Assembly (NCBI RefSeq): GCF_000426865.1
Contig: NZ_AUGE01000024.1
Span: 1-64,000 of the forward strand
DNA: 64,000 bases
Direction of reading: 5' to 3'
From: Citrifermentans bremense R1
GTDB taxonomy: Bacteria; Desulfobacterota; Desulfuromonadia; Geobacterales; Geobacteraceae
Part shown: piece after piece, positions 7,367 through 15,627 of the stretch
Position numbering within the stretch: the stretch's first letter is position 1
How the letters are laid out: every line of letters begins with the position of its first letter
Notes under the pieces: generated by a model
Seen by the model: only the letters and a program-made list of their open reading frames with translations
What the model was told of the DNA's origin: nothing
Database searches by the model: none
Made by a program: the position numbers and the translations under genes

Positions 7367-8725
7367 TTGACAACGAACAAACGTGGATTTGCACAAGAGG
7401 TGTGGGATTTTTTCTGTTCCTTGAAACTTTCAATTTTCCTGCTGATTGGCTTGGCACTGGTCTCGATCATCGGTACGGTGATACAGCAGGGACCTCAACG
7501 CGAGTATCTCGCCACTTTAAGCGAAACTAAGATCAAGCTGTACAGTTCCCTCGGCTTTTTTGACATGTACCACTCCTGGTGGTTCATCCTGCTTCTGTAC
7601 CTCCTCACGCTGAACCTGATCTGCTGCTCCATCAAAAGGCTGCCGCGCGTCTGGAAGGTCGTCTCCGAACCGGTCAAGGTGATGGACGACAACTTCGAGA
7701 AGAGCCTCTCCAATGTGAAAGAGTTCAAGCTCAAAGGTTCGAAGGAGGAACTGAAGGACCGGATGGCCTCCTTCCTCAAAGCCGAATTCGCCGAGCCGGT
7801 GATAACCGAGCAGGGAGGCGAATACCACCTCTTCGCCCAGAAGCACCCGTGGTGCCGGCTTGGCGTCTATGTGGTGCATCTCTCCATCATCATCGTCTTC
7901 ATCGGAGCGCTGATCGGCTCCTTCTTCGGATACAAGGCCTACGTCAACATCCCGGAAGGCGGGTCCGTGTCGCAGGTGCAGACCAACAGCGGCAAGGTTA
8001 TCGATCTCGGCTTCGACGTGCGTTGCGAGAAGTTCTCGGTCAGCTTCTACGACACCGGCGCTCCCAAGGAGTTCAAGAGCATCCTGAGCGTGTCCGACAA
8101 GGGGCAGCCTGTCGCGGGCCTGCAGCACATTCCCATCATCGTCAACGATCCGCTCACCTACAAAGGGATCACCTTCTACCAGTCCAGCTACGGCCAGTCC
8201 GACGAGGGGGTTGCCTACTACATCTCGGTGCGCAACCGCAACGGCGGCCAGCCGGTGAAGCTGAAGGCGCGCCAGGGCGAGAGATTGGCACTGCCCGGTG
8301 GCGCCTTTGTCTCCGTCATGGAAGCGACCATGGACGTGCGTCCCTTCATGAGGGGCTTCGACGGTCCCGGCGCCCAGGTCGAGTACACGCCGGCAGGCGG
8401 GAACCCGCAGCCGTTCGTCATCCTCTCCGACAAGTACGAGTCGTTCAACGCGCAGCACGGCGGCGACCTGATTCTGACCTTCGACGGCATGGACCAGAAG
8501 TTCTTCACCGGCCTGCAGGTCGCCAAGGACCCCGGCGTCTGGGTGGTCTGGTTCGGCTGCTTCCTGATGGTGGTAGGTATCTGCATGGCGTTCTTCATGT
8601 CCCACAAGAGGGTCTGGGCCCGCGTTACCGATAAAGGCGTCACGCTGGGCGGTTCCGCCAGCAAGAACCCCACCGGCTTCGAGATCGCCTTCGACGAACT
8701 GGTGGAAAAACTCAACAAGTTATAG
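7367..8725 (+). CDS. resB: ResB/Ccs1-like cytochrome c biogenesis protein
   Basis: 452 residues from TTG 7367, with GGGAG six bases upstream. System II cytochrome c maturation: ResB (Ccs1) with CcsA forms the membrane complex that delivers and ligates heme to apocytochromes in the periplasm. Transmembrane segments are seen at about 20-42, 68-90, 166-190 and 388-408, with a large periplasmic region between the last two, as is usual for ResB. Typical sequence includes FFCSLKLSIFLLIGLALVSI, the VHLSIIIVFIGALIGS helix and the IPIIVNDPLTYKGITFYQSSYG segment. ccsA follows 61 bases later. The pair sits next to a triheme cytochrome, a natural substrate in a heme-rich organism. Confidence 0.92.
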   Translation: MTTNKRGFAQEVWDFFCSLKLSIFLLIGLALVSIIGTVIQQGPQREYLATLSETKIKLYSSLGFFDMYHSWWFILLLYLLTLNLICCSIKRLPRVWKVVSEPVKVMDDNFEKSLSNVKEFKLKGSKEELKDRMASFLKAEFAEPVITEQGGEYHLFAQKHPWCRLGVYVVHLSIIIVFIGALIGSFFGYKAYVNIPEGGSVSQVQTNSGKVIDLGFDVRCEKFSVSFYDTGAPKEFKSILSVSDKGQPVAGLQHIPIIVNDPLTYKGITFYQSSYGQSDEGVAYYISVRNRNGGQPVKLKARQGERLALPGGAFVSVMEATMDVRPFMRGFDGPGAQVEYTPAGGNPQPFVILSDKYESFNAQHGGDLILTFDGMDQKFFTGLQVAKDPGVWVVWFGCFLMVVGICMAFFMSHKRVWARVTDKGVTLGGSASKNPTGFEIAFDELVEKLNKL

Positions 8726-8786
8726 TCCAAGGGGGAAAGCCCCCTATTACCGCGCTAACAGAATGCTGACCGGAGGGTAAATACCG

Positions 8787-9635
8787 ATGTCCAGTTCCTC
8801 GCTGTTCAACGTCACCATGATCGTCTATATGGTTTCAACCTGCATATTCTTCGCGTTCCTCGCCTCGCGCAACAAGACCATCGGGGCGCTCGGCACCTAC
8901 GCGGCCCTCTTCGGGTTCCTGGTACAGGGCGCGGCCATCGGCCTGCGTTGGAAAGAATCCTACGACATGGGGCACGGCCACGCGCCTTTGTCCAACCTGT
9001 TCGAGTCGGTGGTCTTTTTCTCCTGGACCATCGTCATGATCTTCCTGTTCATCGACTTCAAGTACAAGTACCGCGCCATCGGCTTCTTCGTCATGCCTTT
9101 TGCGCTGTTCGGCATGGCCTGGGCCCAGTTGAGCCTGGACAGCAACATCGAGCCGCTGGTCCCCGCGCTGCAGAGCAACTGGCTCATGTACCACGTCATC
9201 ACCTGCTTCTTAGGCTATGCCGCCTTCGCGGTCGCCTGCGGCATCTCGATCATGTTCCTGATCCGCGAGCAGTTGGAGCAGGGGGGCGGCAACGCCCAGG
9301 CCGGCGGGCTCCTTTCCATGTTCCCTTCCATCAAGATCCTGGACGACCTGAACTACAAGGCGATCATGATCGGCTTCCCGCTTTTGACCCTCGGTATCGT
9401 CACCGGCGCCGCCTGGGCCAACTACGCCTGGGGCACCTACTGGAGCTGGGACCCGAAGGAGACCTGGTCCCTCATCGTATGGTTCGTATACGCAGCCTTC
9501 CTGCACGCCCGCATCACGCGCGGCTGGGTCGGCCGTCGCGCCGCCATCCTCTCCGTCGTCGGTTTTGCCGCAACCATCTTCTGCTACCTGGGCGTCAACC
9601 TGTTCCTTTCGGGTCTGCACAGCTACGGCAAATAA
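8787..9635 (+). CDS. ccsA: CcsA/ResC-like cytochrome c heme-handling membrane protein
   Basis: 282 residues from ATG 8787, with GGAGGG upstream. A polytopic protein with about eight transmembrane helices. The tryptophan-rich heme-handling motif of the family is present near the C terminus (GTYWSWDPKETWSLI). Conserved His candidates for heme ligation include H151 in MYHVITCF and H261 in FLHARITRGW (numbers approximate). It works with the upstream ResB-like protein as the System II cytochrome c synthase. A small Cys/His-rich protein begins 20 bases after its stop, likely on the same transcript. Confidence 0.93.
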   Translation: MSSSSLFNVTMIVYMVSTCIFFAFLASRNKTIGALGTYAALFGFLVQGAAIGLRWKESYDMGHGHAPLSNLFESVVFFSWTIVMIFLFIDFKYKYRAIGFFVMPFALFGMAWAQLSLDSNIEPLVPALQSNWLMYHVITCFLGYAAFAVACGISIMFLIREQLEQGGGNAQAGGLLSMFPSIKILDDLNYKAIMIGFPLLTLGIVTGAAWANYAWGTYWSWDPKETWSLIVWFVYAAFLHARITRGWVGRRAAILSVVGFAATIFCYLGVNLFLSGLHSYGK

Positions 9636-9655
9636 GAAAAAGGCAAACTGAGGCC

Positions 9656-9937
9656 ATGCGACACTCCCTCTGGGCACATCCGGTAGCAGCTCTGACTCCG
9701 TTCGTTCTTGGGGCCACCCTTCTACCGGATGCCGCCCGGGCCGAAGTTACCTGCAGCTGCCACAAGGGTCTGGTCCGGGGGAGTGTGGTCCAGGACAGCC
9801 TCATCTCTTCGAAAGCCTACGGCTTCGGCAGCTGGGAAATTCCCATCAGATTCCAGGCGACCGAGACCGGCGGCGGCTGCTTCGTCGGCTGCCACAGGAC
9901 GCTTCGCTACGACAGGGTGAAACCCGTTGTCCAGTAG
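9656..9937 (+). CDS. Small exported Cys/His protein with CX3CH motif
   Basis: 93 residues from ATG 9656, 20 bases after ccsA. I do not recognise a named family. The first 29 residues look like a Sec signal (hydrophobic stretch, cleavage near ARA). The mature protein has two Cys-His clusters: C33-S-C35-H36 (CXCH) and C75-F-V-G-C79-H80 (CX3CH). The second resembles a heme c site with one extra spacer residue, as known for some multiheme cytochromes; the first is one residue too short. It may be an atypical one-heme protein, a metal-binding protein or a maturation partner of the ResB/CcsA pair. Its stop overlaps the next gene by 11 bases. Confidence 0.75.
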   Translation: MRHSLWAHPVAALTPFVLGATLLPDAARAEVTCSCHKGLVRGSVVQDSLISSKAYGFGSWEIPIRFQATETGGGCFVGCHRTLRYDRVKPVVQ

Positions 9938-10967
9938 CCCCCCTCCCGACGTTCCTTTACCTGGGGGAGAGTTTCAGCAGGCCTTGCGGCCTGGCCCTGC
10001 GGCGCTCCCCAAGTTTTCCATCATCATACCGGTGAAGCCGGAGGGCGAGGTGTGCGCCCTCTCCGGCCTGAGCCAGACGACCTACCCGGAGGAGCTGTTC
10101 GAGGTGCTGGTCGCCTACGGCCGTCAGCCCAGCGTGCAGAGGAATGCCGCCGCCCGCGACGCCAAGGGGGAGATTCTTTACTTCCTGGACGACGACTCCC
10201 TGGTTGATCCGGGGTTTCTCGAGCGCGCGGCGTCACACTACCGGGAGCCGAAGGTCGCGGCGGTGGGCGGGCCTTCTCTTACCCCCGCCACCGATTCCCC
10301 CCTGCAAAGGGCGATAGGGATCGCCTTCACCTCGCCCGTCGGCGGGGGCGGGGTCCGCACCCGCTACCGCAAGAGCGGCAGCGCCCGATACAGCAACGAC
10401 GGCGAACTCATCCTCTGCAATTTGAGCTTCAGGCGCGATATCTTCCTGACCCATGAGGGGCTGGACGAGCGGCTCTATCCCAACGAGGAGAACGAGCTGA
10501 TGGACCGGCTGCAGCGGGAAGGGCACCTGCTGGTGCACGACCCCGAGCTGGCCATCGTGCGCAGCCAGCGCAAGAGCTATCGCGCCTATGTGAGGCAGAT
10601 GTACGGCTACGGCCGGGGGCGCGGCGAGCAGACCCTGATATCGGGAAAGCTGAAGCCGGTCTCCCTCGTGCCGTCGCTGTTTCTGATCTACATCCTGTTG
10701 CTCCCGTTTCTCGCCGGGGGCATATTTTTGCTGCCGCTTCTTTGCTACCTGGCGGTTGTTGCGGCTGCCTCCGTTGCCGGGAGTATTGCAGGGCGGGACC
10801 TAGCCCTTTTGCCGAGGCTGTTGCTGGTCTTTCCGACGCTGCACCTAGTCTATGGCGCCGGAGTATTGCGCGGTCTTGCGCGCCCTCGTTACCGGGGTGG
10901 GAAGCAGACCCATTGGGAAGTAGAAATCAGGCGTGTGAAGGGATTCGCGAATAGCGAGGCATGTTAA
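9927..10967 (+). CDS. Family 2 glycosyltransferase with C-terminal membrane region
   Basis: 346 residues from TTG 9927, overlapping the upstream gene. A GT-A catalytic domain at about 28-235: FSIIIPVKP at the start, NAAARDAKGEILYFLDDDS (DXD-like metal site), and NEENELMDRL further on. Residues about 245-325 are hydrophobic (two to four helices), so it is tethered to the inner membrane. It opens a run of sugar-transfer genes that leads into the glycan locus. The donor and acceptor sugars cannot be inferred. Confidence 0.88.
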   Translation: MSSSPPPDVPLPGGEFQQALRPGPAALPKFSIIIPVKPEGEVCALSGLSQTTYPEELFEVLVAYGRQPSVQRNAAARDAKGEILYFLDDDSLVDPGFLERAASHYREPKVAAVGGPSLTPATDSPLQRAIGIAFTSPVGGGGVRTRYRKSGSARYSNDGELILCNLSFRRDIFLTHEGLDERLYPNEENELMDRLQREGHLLVHDPELAIVRSQRKSYRAYVRQMYGYGRGRGEQTLISGKLKPVSLVPSLFLIYILLLPFLAGGIFLLPLLCYLAVVAAASVAGSIAGRDLALLPRLLLVFPTLHLVYGAGVLRGLARPRYRGGKQTHWEVEIRRVKGFANSEAC

Positions 10968-10968
10968 T

Positions 10969-10995
10969 TTAACGTTGAACGCAGAACGTTGAACG
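10969..10995. repeat. AACGTTGAAC repeat, short copy (family C)
   Basis: TTAACGTTGAACGCAGAACG then TTGAACG: two direct AACGTTGAAC-type units between two glycosyltransferase genes. The same unit makes an inverted array at 36975-37042. Confidence 0.7.
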
Positions 10996-11016
10996 GATTT
11001 TCTTTGGGAGAAACCT

Positions 11017-11961
11017 GTGGATCTCAGCATCGTAGTCCCCATTTACAACGAGGAAGACAACATCCCCATCCTGCACGACAGGGTCACCGAGGCGCTGGGC
11101 GACACCCCGATCGAGTACGAGCTGATCCTTGTCGACGACGGCTCTTCGGACAACTCCTATTCCGGGCTAAAGCGCCTGGCCGCGAAGGACGACCGGGTCA
11201 AGGTGATACGCCTGCGCCGCAATTTCGGGCAGACCGCCGCCATGGCCGCCGGCTTCGACTGCGCCTCCGGGCGCGTGGTAGTTCCCATGGACGGTGACCT
11301 CCAGAACGACCCGCTCGACATCCCGCTGCTTTTGGCGCGGATCGACGAGGGGTACGACGTGGTATCCGGGTGGCGCAAGGACCGCAAAGACACCTTCGTG
11401 AACAGGAAGCTTCCTTCCATTCTTGCCAACGGCATGATCTCCAGGATGACCGGCGTGCATCTGCACGACTACGGCTGCACCCTGAAGGCCTACCGTCGCG
11501 ACGTGCTGGACGACGTCAACCTTTACGGGGAGATGCACCGCTTCGTCCCAGCGCTGGCGCACCAGGTCGGCGCCCGGGTCACCGAGATGCCGGTGCGTCA
11601 CCACGAAAGGTTGCACGGCAAGAGCAAGTACGGCATCTCCCGCACCATGAAGGTCATCCTCGACCTGATGACGGTGAAATTCCTGTTGAGCTACTCGACC
11701 AAACCGATCCAGCTCTTCGGCCGCTGGGGGATCTACACCCTCGCCGCCGGGTTCCTGAGCGGTGCGGTCACCGTCTACATGAAATTCTTCGACGGCATGA
11801 GCATGAACCGCAACCCGCTCCTCATCCTGACCGCGTTCCTCCTCTTCATGGGGGTGCAGTTCATCGTCCTAGGGCTTTTGGCCGAACTCTCCGCCAGGAC
11901 CTACTACGAGGCGCAGGGTAAGCCGATCTACAACATAAAGGAAAAGCTCAACTTTGGCTGA
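11017..11961 (+). CDS. Polyprenyl-phosphate-sugar synthase-like glycosyltransferase (GT2, ArnC/GtrB type)
   Basis: 314 residues from GTG 11017, with GGGAG upstream. The GT2 domain (1-215) has LSIVVPIYNEEDNIPILHD, the nucleotide-binding LILVDDGSSDNS, MDGDLQNDP as the DXD motif and MHRFVPALAHQVGARVTEMP. Two C-terminal helices (about 233-255 and 266-290) are followed by a short tail. This layout is that of DPM1/ArnC/GtrB enzymes, which load a sugar onto undecaprenyl phosphate at the inner membrane for later flipping. The 3' end overlaps the next gene by 8 bases. Confidence 0.9.
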   Translation: MDLSIVVPIYNEEDNIPILHDRVTEALGDTPIEYELILVDDGSSDNSYSGLKRLAAKDDRVKVIRLRRNFGQTAAMAAGFDCASGRVVVPMDGDLQNDPLDIPLLLARIDEGYDVVSGWRKDRKDTFVNRKLPSILANGMISRMTGVHLHDYGCTLKAYRRDVLDDVNLYGEMHRFVPALAHQVGARVTEMPVRHHERLHGKSKYGISRTMKVILDLMTVKFLLSYSTKPIQLFGRWGIYTLAAGFLSGAVTVYMKFFDGMSMNRNPLLILTAFLLFMGVQFIVLGLLAELSARTYYEAQGKPIYNIKEKLNFG

Positions 11962-13153
11962 GGATCCTTTGCGCGTACTGGTGCTGGCGCCGACCCCATT
12001 CTTCGCCGACCGCGGCTGCCACGTCCGCATCCTTGAGGAGGCGAGAGCAGCCATAGCCTGCGGCGTCGAGCTGCGCCTGGTTACCTACCACATCGGAAGC
12101 GACGTCCCCGGCATCCCCACCGAGAGGATCGCCGGGTTCTCCTGGTACAAAAAGCTAGAGGCAGGCCCCTCCTGGGTCAAGCCCTTCCTCGATCTGCAGC
12201 TTCTCTTCAAGGCCATCAAGGTGGCGCGCCAGTTCAAGCCGCACCTGATACATGCCCACCTCCACGAAGGCGCCTTCTTAGGCGCCTTCCTCAAGATGCT
12301 GATCCGCGTCCCCATGCTCTTCGACTGCCAGGGAAGCCTCACCGCCGAGATCACCGACCACGGCTTCGTAAAGCCCGGCTCTCTGCTGCAGCGCTTCTTC
12401 GCCACGCTGGAGCGTTGGATCAACCGCAGCTCCGACTACATCATCACCAGCGCCACCCCCACTGTGGAACTGCTCCTGTTCGACGGCGTACCGAAGGACC
12501 GGGTCCGCGCCCTAATCGACGGCGTCGACACCGGCGTCTTCGCCCCGCAGCCCAAAGAAGAGATCCGCGCGCGGCTGGGCCTTCCCCAGAAGCGTCCCGT
12601 CGTCGTCTATCTGGGGCTGATGAACAGCTATCAGGGGGTCGACCTGCTCCTGCAGGCCGCTGCGAACCTGAAGGGACAGGGGGCGAAGCTGCATTACCTG
12701 ATCATGGGATTTCCCGAAGGAGCTTACCGCGAGAAGGCCGAGGAGATGGGTATCGACGACATCATCACCTTCACCGGGAGGGTTCCGTACAGCGAAGCGC
12801 CACTTTATCTTAGTGCTGGAGATCTGGCAGTCTCGCCCAAGGTTTCGCTTACCGAGGCGAACGGGAAGCTCTTCAACTACATCGCCTGCGGGCTTCCCAC
12901 TGTCGTCTTCGACACCCCTGTCAACCGCGAGATATTGGGAGACGCCGCGTTGTACGCCAAGTTCGGCGATGCGGCAGACCTGGCCGGGGCCATAGGTCGG
13001 CTGGCCGGCGATCGGGAATTGAGGGAAGTGCTGGGAGAAGAAGGGCGTCAGCGCGCAAACGCCCTCCATTCGTGGCAGGCGAGGGGGAAGGAACTCGTGG
13101 AGATCTACAAAACCCTTAACAAAGGCAAAACCATTAACAAGGAGAAAATCTGA
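11954..13153 (+). CDS. Family 4 glycosyltransferase whose C terminus is encoded by a repeat
   Basis: 399 residues from TTG 11954. GT-B fold: N-terminal acceptor domain with VLVLAPTPFFADRGCHVRI and HLIHAHLHEGAF, C-terminal nucleotide domain with VVVYLGLMNSYQGVDLLLQA, TFTGRVPYSEAPLYLSAGD and the degenerate EX7E region SPKVSLTEANGKLFNYIACG. The last residues (KGKTINKEKI) are translated from a family A repeat arm at 13127-13163, and the stop TGA at 13151 lies inside the repeat. The natural end was probably replaced when the repeat arrived. It uses an NDP-sugar in the cytosol, probably for glycan assembly. Confidence 0.88.
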   Translation: MAEDPLRVLVLAPTPFFADRGCHVRILEEARAAIACGVELRLVTYHIGSDVPGIPTERIAGFSWYKKLEAGPSWVKPFLDLQLLFKAIKVARQFKPHLIHAHLHEGAFLGAFLKMLIRVPMLFDCQGSLTAEITDHGFVKPGSLLQRFFATLERWINRSSDYIITSATPTVELLLFDGVPKDRVRALIDGVDTGVFAPQPKEEIRARLGLPQKRPVVVYLGLMNSYQGVDLLLQAAANLKGQGAKLHYLIMGFPEGAYREKAEEMGIDDIITFTGRVPYSEAPLYLSAGDLAVSPKVSLTEANGKLFNYIACGLPTVVFDTPVNREILGDAALYAKFGDAADLAGAIGRLAGDRELREVLGEEGRQRANALHSWQARGKELVEIYKTLNKGKTINKEKI

Positions 13154-13259
13154 GGACATCTGACAAACCTGAAACAGGAGAGAAACTTTCACGCTTTAAG
13201 CCTCTCTCCGTCTTTGCTTTTTCTCAGAAGTTCTCAGATGTTCTCCTTGCCAATGGTTT
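13127..13259. repeat. Family A inverted repeat pair flanking the regulator promoter region
   Basis: Forward arm 13127-13163 (AAAACCATTAACAAGGAGAA, then AATCTGAGGACATCTGA). Reverse arm 13223-13259 (TTCTCAGAAGTTCTCAGATG, then TTCTCCTTGCCAATGGTTT). The arms are nearly complementary. The forward arm overlaps the coding end of the preceding glycosyltransferase. Confidence 0.85.
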
Positions 13260-13304
13260 AGTTTTTGATTGAAAACTGCCTCATTTTATACTACTGTTCA
13301 GCCC

Positions 13305-13910
13305 ATGAACGGTGACGATGAAAAGGTTTTAGATACTTATCGCTCTTTCCTCCTCCTCTCGGAGATCTCCGGCGACCAGCAACTCTCCCAGCGCGAACTA
13401 GCCAAACGTCTCGGCATCGCCCTCGGCCTGGTCAACTCCTACCTCAAGAACCTGGTCGCCAAGGGCTTCATCCGGGTCAACAACTTCCCCAAGAACCGCT
13501 ACGCCTATCTCCTCACCCCCAAAGGTTTCGCCGAAAAAAGCCGCCTTGCCTACCAGCACCTGAGCTACTTCTCGGGGCTCTACACCGTGGCGCGCCAGGA
13601 CTACCTGAAGCTCTTCAATGAGATGGCAGCCCAGGGTGTAAAAAGCGTCGCCTTTTGCGGCATAGACGAGGTTGCCGAGATCGCCTACCTCTCCCTCAAA
13701 GAAGCGGGGATGGAAATGGTGATGGCCATGGATACCGACAAAGCCGGCGCAAAGTTCTTCGACCGGGCCGTGGTGACCCCGGCGATAGGCCTTTTGTCAG
13801 GCAACCACAACATCGTCATCACCTCCTTTAAGCGCGGCGAGGCCCTGCGCGAGGAACTCCTCAGGGTGGGAGTCGACCCCGGGCGAATTTACCAGGCGGG
13901 ACAGAAGTAA
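13305..13910 (+). CDS. Winged-helix regulator with C-terminal Rossmann-like domain
   Basis: 201 residues from ATG 13305; a TTG 36 bases earlier is possible but would start inside the repeat-rich leader. Residues about 10-75 form a MarR/winged-helix domain (QLSQRELAKRLGIALGLVNS recognition region, then the wing RYAYLLTPKG). Residues about 112-201 look like a small Rossmann domain (VKSVAFCGIDEVAEIAYLSL, a second strand VMAMDTDKAG, and NIVITSF). Winged-helix proteins of this kind sit at the head of exopolysaccharide loci in related bacteria. I infer local control of the glycan genes, possibly in response to a nucleotide or sugar-nucleotide ligand. Confidence 0.75.
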   Translation: MNGDDEKVLDTYRSFLLLSEISGDQQLSQRELAKRLGIALGLVNSYLKNLVAKGFIRVNNFPKNRYAYLLTPKGFAEKSRLAYQHLSYFSGLYTVARQDYLKLFNEMAAQGVKSVAFCGIDEVAEIAYLSLKEAGMEMVMAMDTDKAGAKFFDRAVVTPAIGLLSGNHNIVITSFKRGEALREELLRVGVDPGRIYQAGQK

Positions 13911-13931
13911 CTTCATGCACCGGAGTGTTAA

Positions 13932-14240
13932 ATGGAAAAAGAGCACTTGGAAATATTGCTTGAGGACATCAACAGCAAGTTCAACTTGGTTCTTGAAGGT
14001 CACGCTGCGCTGGACAAGAAGATGGACACCAAGTTCGAGGACCTGAACGAAAAGATCGAGCAAAACACGTTCATGATCGGGGCCGTCAATGACAGCCTTA
14101 GCAAGCGGATCAATGAACTGGATGAACGACTCAGCACGAAGCTTGATGCCGTGGCAGCTGACTTGTCCGAGCATCGCGCGGACACTGAGGCGCATCGTGG
14201 GGTGTACCGCGTGAAGGAAGATGATCCGGAATTCAAATAG
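13932..14240 (+). CDS. Small coiled-coil protein of unknown function
   Basis: 102 residues from ATG 13932 (CGGAG upstream). Residues about 1-85 form a continuous heptad-like coiled coil (LEILLEDINSKFNLVLEG, KKMDTKFEDLNEKIEQ, SKRINELDERLSTKLDAVAA). The tail has the motif LSEHRADTEAHRGVYRVKE. I remember similar small proteins ending in HRADTE-H...YRVKE from Geobacter-type genomes, but know no function for them. It lies 21 bases after the regulator and 27 before the flippase, so probably in the same transcript. Confidence 0.75.
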   Translation: MEKEHLEILLEDINSKFNLVLEGHAALDKKMDTKFEDLNEKIEQNTFMIGAVNDSLSKRINELDERLSTKLDAVAADLSEHRADTEAHRGVYRVKEDDPEFK

Positions 14241-14267
14241 CGGCAGGCAGAGCAGAGAAAGGAACCG

Positions 14268-15602
14268 ATGAATCAGGGATGGGTCAGCTATCTTCCTGCG
14301 TTCCTCAAAAAGCGGGTCGAGGGAAGGCAGGAACTTCAGAAAGTACTCAACAACACCGGCTGGCTCTTTGGTGACCGCCTGCTCCGCATGGGGGTGGGGC
14401 TCTTCGTCGGCATCTGGATCGCCCGCTATCTCGGTCCCGCACAATATGGGTTGCTGAGTTATGCTGCGTCTTTGGTTGCCGTATTTTCGGCGATAGCGAT
14501 TCTGGGTCTGGAAGGTGTTGTCATCCGCGAGGTGGTGCGGTCCCCGGAGAGAGAACAGGAAATTCTCGGTACGGTCTTCACGCTGCGCTTGGCTGCTGGT
14601 CTTTTTGCTTACCTTCTCACTATGGTGACCGTATTCCTGCTTCGTCCGACCGACCATCTCACTCAGATGCTTGTCGGAATAATGGGATCGGTATTGGTGT
14701 TCGGGGCCTTTGACACCATCGATTTGTGGTTCCAGTCAAAAGTTCTGTCCAGATACGTGGTCTACGCGAAGAATGCGGCGTTCATACTCGTTTCTGCACT
14801 GCGACTTGCCCTGGTATTGCTAAAAGCTCCGTTGTGGACTTTCGCGGCGGCAAACGCTGCCGAAATCGGTCTTGGAGCCGTAGGGCTTGTCTATGTTTAC
14901 CGGGCCAATAGCCAGCGCCTCGACAGTTGGCGAATAACGCTCGATCGCGCTCGCAACTTATTGGCAGCCAGCTGGCCTCTGGTCCTTTCAGGGATCGTGT
15001 TCATGGTTTATCTTCGCATCGACCAGATCATGCTTGGGCAGATGGCTGATGCGCATGAAGTCGGGGTTTACGCATCGGCCGTAAAGATCGCAGAGATATG
15101 GTTCTTCATACCGACAGCCATTGTCTCTTCCGTTTTCCCCAACATCGTCAAGGCAAAGGAAAACGATAAAGCGGAATTTTACGGAAGGCTGCAGAAACTT
15201 TATAACTTGCTTGCCTTCCTGGGGTATGCCGTTGCCATTCCTACTACATTTCTGGCAGGTATCGTTGTCTTTCTTTTTTACGGCGAAGCGTATGCCTCGG
15301 CTGCTCCTATGCTGGTATTGCTGATCTGGAGCGATCTTTTTGCCAACCTCGCTGTGGCCAGAAATGCTTTTCTGATGGCAATGAATTGGACCCGAGTTCT
15401 TCTGCTGATGGTATCAGTGGGGGCATTTGTGAATATAGTTTTGAACTATGTGCTCGTGCCGAAATATGGCGGGGTCGGGGCAGCAGCGGCCTCTTTGATC
15501 TCATACTGGATCGCCGGCCACGGAGCCTGTTTTCTTTATAAGCCGCTGCGCAGGACTGGTGCCATGTTAACCAGGGCATTGATATACCCGAGGTTTTGGT
15601 AG
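14268..15602 (+). CDS. Wzx-like polysaccharide flippase (MOP superfamily)
   Basis: 444 residues from ATG 14268 (AAAGGA upstream). About 12-14 hydrophobic helices span the protein; the N-terminal part has GDRLLRMGVGLFVGIWIARY, then YLGPAQYGLLSYAASLVAV, the conserved start of the oligosaccharide flippase (RfbX/Wzx) family. SWPLVLSGIVFMVYLRIDQI followed by MLGQM is the second-half signature. It would turn a lipid-linked oligosaccharide across the inner membrane. Codons are noticeably richer in A/T than in the flanking genes by eye, which hints at transfer from outside. No Wzy polymerase is obvious in the locus. Confidence 0.9.
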   Translation: MNQGWVSYLPAFLKKRVEGRQELQKVLNNTGWLFGDRLLRMGVGLFVGIWIARYLGPAQYGLLSYAASLVAVFSAIAILGLEGVVIREVVRSPEREQEILGTVFTLRLAAGLFAYLLTMVTVFLLRPTDHLTQMLVGIMGSVLVFGAFDTIDLWFQSKVLSRYVVYAKNAAFILVSALRLALVLLKAPLWTFAAANAAEIGLGAVGLVYVYRANSQRLDSWRITLDRARNLLAASWPLVLSGIVFMVYLRIDQIMLGQMADAHEVGVYASAVKIAEIWFFIPTAIVSSVFPNIVKAKENDKAEFYGRLQKLYNLLAFLGYAVAIPTTFLAGIVVFLFYGEAYASAAPMLVLLIWSDLFANLAVARNAFLMAMNWTRVLLLMVSVGAFVNIVLNYVLVPKYGGVGAAAASLISYWIAGHGACFLYKPLRRTGAMLTRALIYPRFW

Positions 15603-15627
15603 GTATCAACTTTAAGAGGAAGCAAAG

